DNA of 64,000 nt, from NCBI GenBank assembly GCA_965217095.1, contig OZ244235.1, forward strand, positions 5,084,001-5,148,000. The letters run 5' to 3'. Origin of the DNA: CAYNZV01 sp965217095 (GTDB lineage: Bacteria > Latescibacterota > UBA2968 > UBA8231). The position numbers were made by a program, and so were the translations under genes. Under the pieces are notes generated by a model. That model was not told the origin of the DNA. It searched no databases and saw only the letters and a list, made by a program, of their open reading frames with translations. Of the stretch, positions 60,796-64,000 are shown piece after piece (position 1 is the first letter of the stretch; each line of letters opens with the position of its first letter).

Positions 60796-63360
60796 ATGAC
60801 GAAACACTGGAAGCCGATTCTAATAATCGGTCTTATCGCCGCCGCGGTAATGTATCTCTACCCCAGCCTGCAGTTCTATGGCATGAGTTCGGCGGAACGC
60901 GCGTTGATGGAAACCTCCTCACCCGAGCGTCTCGCCGATCTACACCGAAGATCTCTCAATCTCGGCCTGGATTTACAGGGCGGAATCCATCTTGTACTGG
61001 AGGTAGACCTCAGTGAACTTCCGGAAGAGGAGGCCCTGGACGCCGTCGACCGCGCGCAGGAGGTCATTCGCAATCGGATCGATCAGTTCGGCGTCGCCGA
61101 GCCCACCATCCAACGCCAGGGTGACAACCGCATAATCGTTGAACTTCCCGGCGTCCAGGATGTGCAGCGGGCCAAGGATCTTGTCGGCCAAACGGCGCTG
61201 CTGGAGTTTCAGCTGCTTGAGACCGAATCCGAGCGCGATCGCGTGATACAGCGGGTCGACGCGGTGTTGGATACGGAATCGAAAACTGCTGTTTCCGACA
61301 GTTCCGAAAAGGTGTCGGAGACGGGACTGTTCGAGGACTCCGAGGAGGCGGACGAGCCCTTGGAGACGCGGACGCTGAGCTCTCTGCTGGCACCGATTGG
61401 CGAAGATATGGCTTTTTCAGCTAAAAGCCTTCCAAGAATCAGGTCCATCTTGGGGGATCCATCGACCGCCGAGATCCTGCCCAACGACATGGAATTTATC
61501 CACAGCAGCAAGGCGGAGGGACCCGAAGGCAACAAGTACTACCGCCTGTATCTGGTGCGCAAGAAGCCGGAGATGACCGGTAATGTGGTGCAGGATGCCT
61601 TTGTCTCTTTCGGCCAAAGCGTCGAATACCTGGGTCAGCCAATCGTCAATTTCACCACCACGGATGACGGCGTGCGGCTCTTCGCCCGCATCACCGGCTC
61701 ACACGTCGGCGATCGCCTGGCGATCGTGCTTGACGGGACGGTCTATTCGGCGCCCACGATTCAAACGCGGATCCCGAACGGACGTTCGATCATTACCGGA
61801 AGCGCTGACGAGGCCGAGGCAAAAGATCTGGCTATCGTGCTGCGCGCCGGCGCCCTGCCCGCCAAGGTCGAGATCATCGAGGACCGAACCGTCGGTCCCT
61901 CGTTGGGACGGGACTCGATCGAACAGGGAAAAACGGCGGCGTTCTACAGCATGATCCTGGTAGCTCTTTTCATGCTCTTCTACTACCGCCTCGCAGGAGT
62001 CATAGCCGACATCGCGCTGGGCTTGAATATCCTCTTCGTACTAGCGGTTCTTTCCGGCTTTCACGCCACGTTGACTCTTCCCGGTATCGCGGGGATCATT
62101 CTGACTATCGGCATGGCCGTCGATGCCAACGTGCTGATATTCGAACGGATCAGGGAAGAGCTGCGATCCGGAAAAACCGTACGCGCCGCCATCGACAGCG
62201 GGTACAACAACGCTCTGTCTGCCATCATCGACGCCAACCTGACGACCCTTTTGGTGGGGATCGTGTTGTATCAGTTCGGCACCGGGCCGATTCGCGGTTT
62301 CGCGTTGACGTTGTGCATCGGCATTATCTCGAGCTTGTTTACCGCCTTTTTCGTTACCCGAACCTTGTTCGACCTGATTACTCGCGCTAGGCAGTCAGAC
62401 AGTCTCAGCATCGGGCCGCTGGCCCTGTTCTCGGGGTTGCGTTTCGCGTTTCTGTCCATGCGCAAAGCGGCCGCCACTGTTTCGGTGGCCGTCCTCGGAT
62501 TGGGACTAGTCTCCATCGTCGGAATCAACGGTTTGCCACTAGGCATCGACTTCACCGGCGGCACGCTCCTCGAGGTTCACTTCGAGCCGGCGGTGGCAGT
62601 CAAGGATATCCGCGCCAAGATGGGCGACGTCCCCGTTGACGACAAGATTCTCGACCTCAGCTCGAGCGAAATCAAACAGTTCGGCTCGGAGAATGACATC
62701 TTGATTCGCACCGTCGAAAGCGAGACTGGCACGGATGTCGCCGACGGCATTAAACAGGTCTTGAAGTCCGGGTTCGCGTCGAACATCCCGGATGAGCTGG
62801 AGTGGATCCGCCGGCAGGAGAAGGTAGGGCCAAAGATCGGCAGCGAGTTGAGCGAGGCAGCCGTCAAGGCGGTGTTGGTATCACTCCTACTGATTTTGAT
62901 CTACATGGCTTGGAGATTCCACCGTTTTCTGTATGGCATAGCTGCCGTCGTTGCCCTGTTTCACGACGTCCTCATTACCTTGGGGTTACTTTCCCTCTTC
63001 GATATCGAGATAACGCTCGCTGTGGTTGCAGCCTTGCTGGCCATCGTCGGGTATTCGCTCAACGACACCATCGTCGTTTTCGATCGTATCCGCGAGAACC
63101 TGCACACGGCGCGCAAGGAGGGTTTCGCCACCACGCTGGACCTCAGCATAAACGAGTGCCTGAGCAGAACGTTGGTGACCTCTGTCACGACGTTGATGGC
63201 GGTATTGGTGTTGATGGTTTGGGGAGGGGAGGTCAACAGGGACTTCACCATTACACTGATGATAGGTATCTTGATCGGAACCTACTCTTCCGTATTCATC
63301 GCAACCCCCGTCGTATACCTCGGTCAGATCTACTCCGAGCAGAAGGAGAAGAAGGGATAG
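60796..63360 (+). CDS. secDF: Fused protein-export membrane protein SecDF
   Basis: An 854-residue fusion. The SecD half (to about 530) has LGLDLQGGIHLVLEVD, a large periplasmic part with a charged insert near 160-195, and VDANVLIFERIREEL. The SecF half (from about 550) has LGIDFTGGTLLEV and SLNDTIVVFDRIREN. About twelve transmembrane helices in total. It uses the proton gradient to help SecYEG release exported proteins. Such fusions are found in several phyla, including Bacteroidota and Bacillota. ATG 60796; no yajC upstream. Confidence 0.95.
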   Translation: MTKHWKPILIIGLIAAAVMYLYPSLQFYGMSSAERALMETSSPERLADLHRRSLNLGLDLQGGIHLVLEVDLSELPEEEALDAVDRAQEVIRNRIDQFGVAEPTIQRQGDNRIIVELPGVQDVQRAKDLVGQTALLEFQLLETESERDRVIQRVDAVLDTESKTAVSDSSEKVSETGLFEDSEEADEPLETRTLSSLLAPIGEDMAFSAKSLPRIRSILGDPSTAEILPNDMEFIHSSKAEGPEGNKYYRLYLVRKKPEMTGNVVQDAFVSFGQSVEYLGQPIVNFTTTDDGVRLFARITGSHVGDRLAIVLDGTVYSAPTIQTRIPNGRSIITGSADEAEAKDLAIVLRAGALPAKVEIIEDRTVGPSLGRDSIEQGKTAAFYSMILVALFMLFYYRLAGVIADIALGLNILFVLAVLSGFHATLTLPGIAGIILTIGMAVDANVLIFERIREELRSGKTVRAAIDSGYNNALSAIIDANLTTLLVGIVLYQFGTGPIRGFALTLCIGIISSLFTAFFVTRTLFDLITRARQSDSLSIGPLALFSGLRFAFLSMRKAAATVSVAVLGLGLVSIVGINGLPLGIDFTGGTLLEVHFEPAVAVKDIRAKMGDVPVDDKILDLSSSEIKQFGSENDILIRTVESETGTDVADGIKQVLKSGFASNIPDELEWIRRQEKVGPKIGSELSEAAVKAVLVSLLLILIYMAWRFHRFLYGIAAVVALFHDVLITLGLLSLFDIEITLAVVAALLAIVGYSLNDTIVVFDRIRENLHTARKEGFATTLDLSINECLSRTLVTSVTTLMAVLVLMVWGGEVNRDFTITLMIGILIGTYSSVFIATPVVYLGQIYSEQKEKKG

Positions 63361-63405
63361 TGTGAGTTTCCCGTTGCCTTTCGCAGACCGGGATTCGGCG
63401 AATAG

Positions 63406-63438
63406 ATGGGGTCGCCCTGCAAAGGGCTACCCCATTTT
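63406..63438 (+). terminator. Rho-independent terminator after secDF
   Basis: A stem of atggggt-c-gccc paired with gggc-t-accccat (one mismatch) and a short T-run, 46 bases after the secDF stop and ten bases before the next ATG. Confidence 0.7.
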
Positions 63439-63447
63439 CGTTGGCAC

Positions 63448-64000
63448 ATGAAGGCCCTCGTAATATTCAGCTTCGTCATCGTGTTGGGGGCTTTCGGTCC
63501 TCAACGAGCCATAACCAGCAATCTGGATCCGCTGTGGATTCTGGGAATGGCGGGCATCGTAGCGTTTCTTTTCCACGAAATCTGTCAACGCCTGCATCTG
63601 GCACCCGTCGCCGGGTGGTTGTGTGCCGGCATATTTCTCGGTGTCGGCGGATTGAAAATCCTGACGCCGGGGATCTCGTTTCCGCTGTCTCACGCATTCG
63701 CCATGGTGGCAGCCTGGGTCGGATTCGACGTCGGCATCCGAATGCGTTGGCAACCATCCACGCGCTGGTCGCTGTTGGTTGCCATCGGCGTCAACGGCTT
63801 GCTGAGCGGAGCGATGGTGTCGATCGCCCTGGTTTTTCTGCTCGAAGCACCGATCTGGGTAGCGCTTGTGTTTGGGTCCTTTGCAAGTCTGTGGGGACCC
63901 ATCTTTGCGTCGGCCAACAGCGCCGCGGATGAAGAGGTGCTTTTCGTCTCGCTGATCGGAACGGGTGTCGGCCTGGCCTTCCTGACCTTCCTGATGGCCA
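63448..64000 (+). CDS. Cation/proton antiporter-like membrane protein, N-terminal part (cut by window edge)
   Basis: From the ATG at 63448 the frame runs off the right edge: 184 residues with about six transmembrane helices, including HEICQRLHLAPVAGWLCAGIFLG, an early-helix pattern shared with CPA2-type Na+/H+ antiporters and KefB-like proteins. The ion-binding Asp region is likely beyond or at the edge (GFDVGIRMRW sits in the usual early helix position). It may have its own promoter after the terminator. Assignment at superfamily level only. Confidence 0.6.
   Translation, partial: MKALVIFSFVIVLGAFGPQRAITSNLDPLWILGMAGIVAFLFHEICQRLHLAPVAGWLCAGIFLGVGGLKILTPGISFPLSHAFAMVAAWVGFDVGIRMRWQPSTRWSLLVAIGVNGLLSGAMVSIALVFLLEAPIWVALVFGSFASLWGPIFASANSAADEEVLFVSLIGTGVGLAFLTFLMA

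Noticed and set aside
1..64000. CRISPR arrays, prophage structural genes, rRNA or tRNA genes
   Set aside because: No regularly spaced repeats, phage modules or RNA gene signatures were found on reading both strands.

Overview
The window looks like a chromosomal contig from a Gram-negative, moderately high-GC bacterium, probably an uncultured lineage. It has porins, TonB receptors, lipoproteins, a tripartite efflux pump and a Wza-like export protein. A TonB receptor with a carboxypeptidase-regulatory-like N-terminal domain beside a DUF4249 lipoprotein, and a Reg_prop/Y_Y_Y hybrid kinase, suggest the Bacteroidota/FCB side of the tree (for example Gemmatimonadota, Latescibacterota, Zixibacteria or Calditrichota). 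The NodT/RND operon, glycolate oxidase and IS21 remnants are taxonomically broad. No rRNA or tRNA was found, so the phylum stays open.

Layout. 1-6500 is a degraded mobile region. It holds the start of a tyrosine recombinase, fragments of at least three transposases, a broken panB beside an intact Na+/alanine-type symporter, a porin, and a 1.17-kb unit in which two inverted copies of a ~125-bp MITE-like repeat flank a periplasmic solute-binding protein gene. 6500-12561 is a signalling block: a kinase remnant, a REC-HK-REC protein and a very large propeller hybrid kinase carrying a PDZ-like insert. 12588-19241 holds glcF and then, on the minus strand, a Fis-type HTH gene, two ABC exporters with an unusual N-terminal PH-like domain plus zinc ribbon, and a DUF1854 protein. 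Upstream of that set lie tandem minus-strand terminators and a hairpin-rich stretch. 19797-26858 is housekeeping: cysH, murD, ferredoxin reductase, a glycosyltransferase, a frameshifted RluA-type gene, argC under a strong promoter with ARG-box-like sites, and tatD.

27105-35047 is an envelope polysaccharide set (rfbB, an SLBB export protein, a Wzz-like protein) running into dut and a frameshifted TonB receptor/DUF4249 pair. 35034-39051 (minus) is a three-subunit molybdenum hydroxylase with a MoaD-like protein. 39155-45026 (minus) is an OMF-MFP-RND efflux operon with a palindrome upstream. 45165-47238 holds UDP-xylose synthase and UDP-GlcNAc 2-epimerase. 47655-64000 contains dnaE, a TlpA-like thioredoxin, map, a glycosyltransferase, a macrodomain protein, glcD and glcE (about 42 kb from glcF), a polyprenyl diphosphate synthase, apbE, a fused secDF and the start of an antiporter-like membrane protein.

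Six frame disruptions (panB, hybrid-kinase N-terminus, RluA, two in the TonB receptor, DUF4249) sit among otherwise intact long genes. They are either real gene decay or assembly indels; the sequence alone cannot decide. The best candidates for something undescribed are the HTH/ABC-ABC/DUF1854 locus with its upstream hairpin region, the MITE-flanked binding-protein unit, and the PDZ-containing hybrid kinase.
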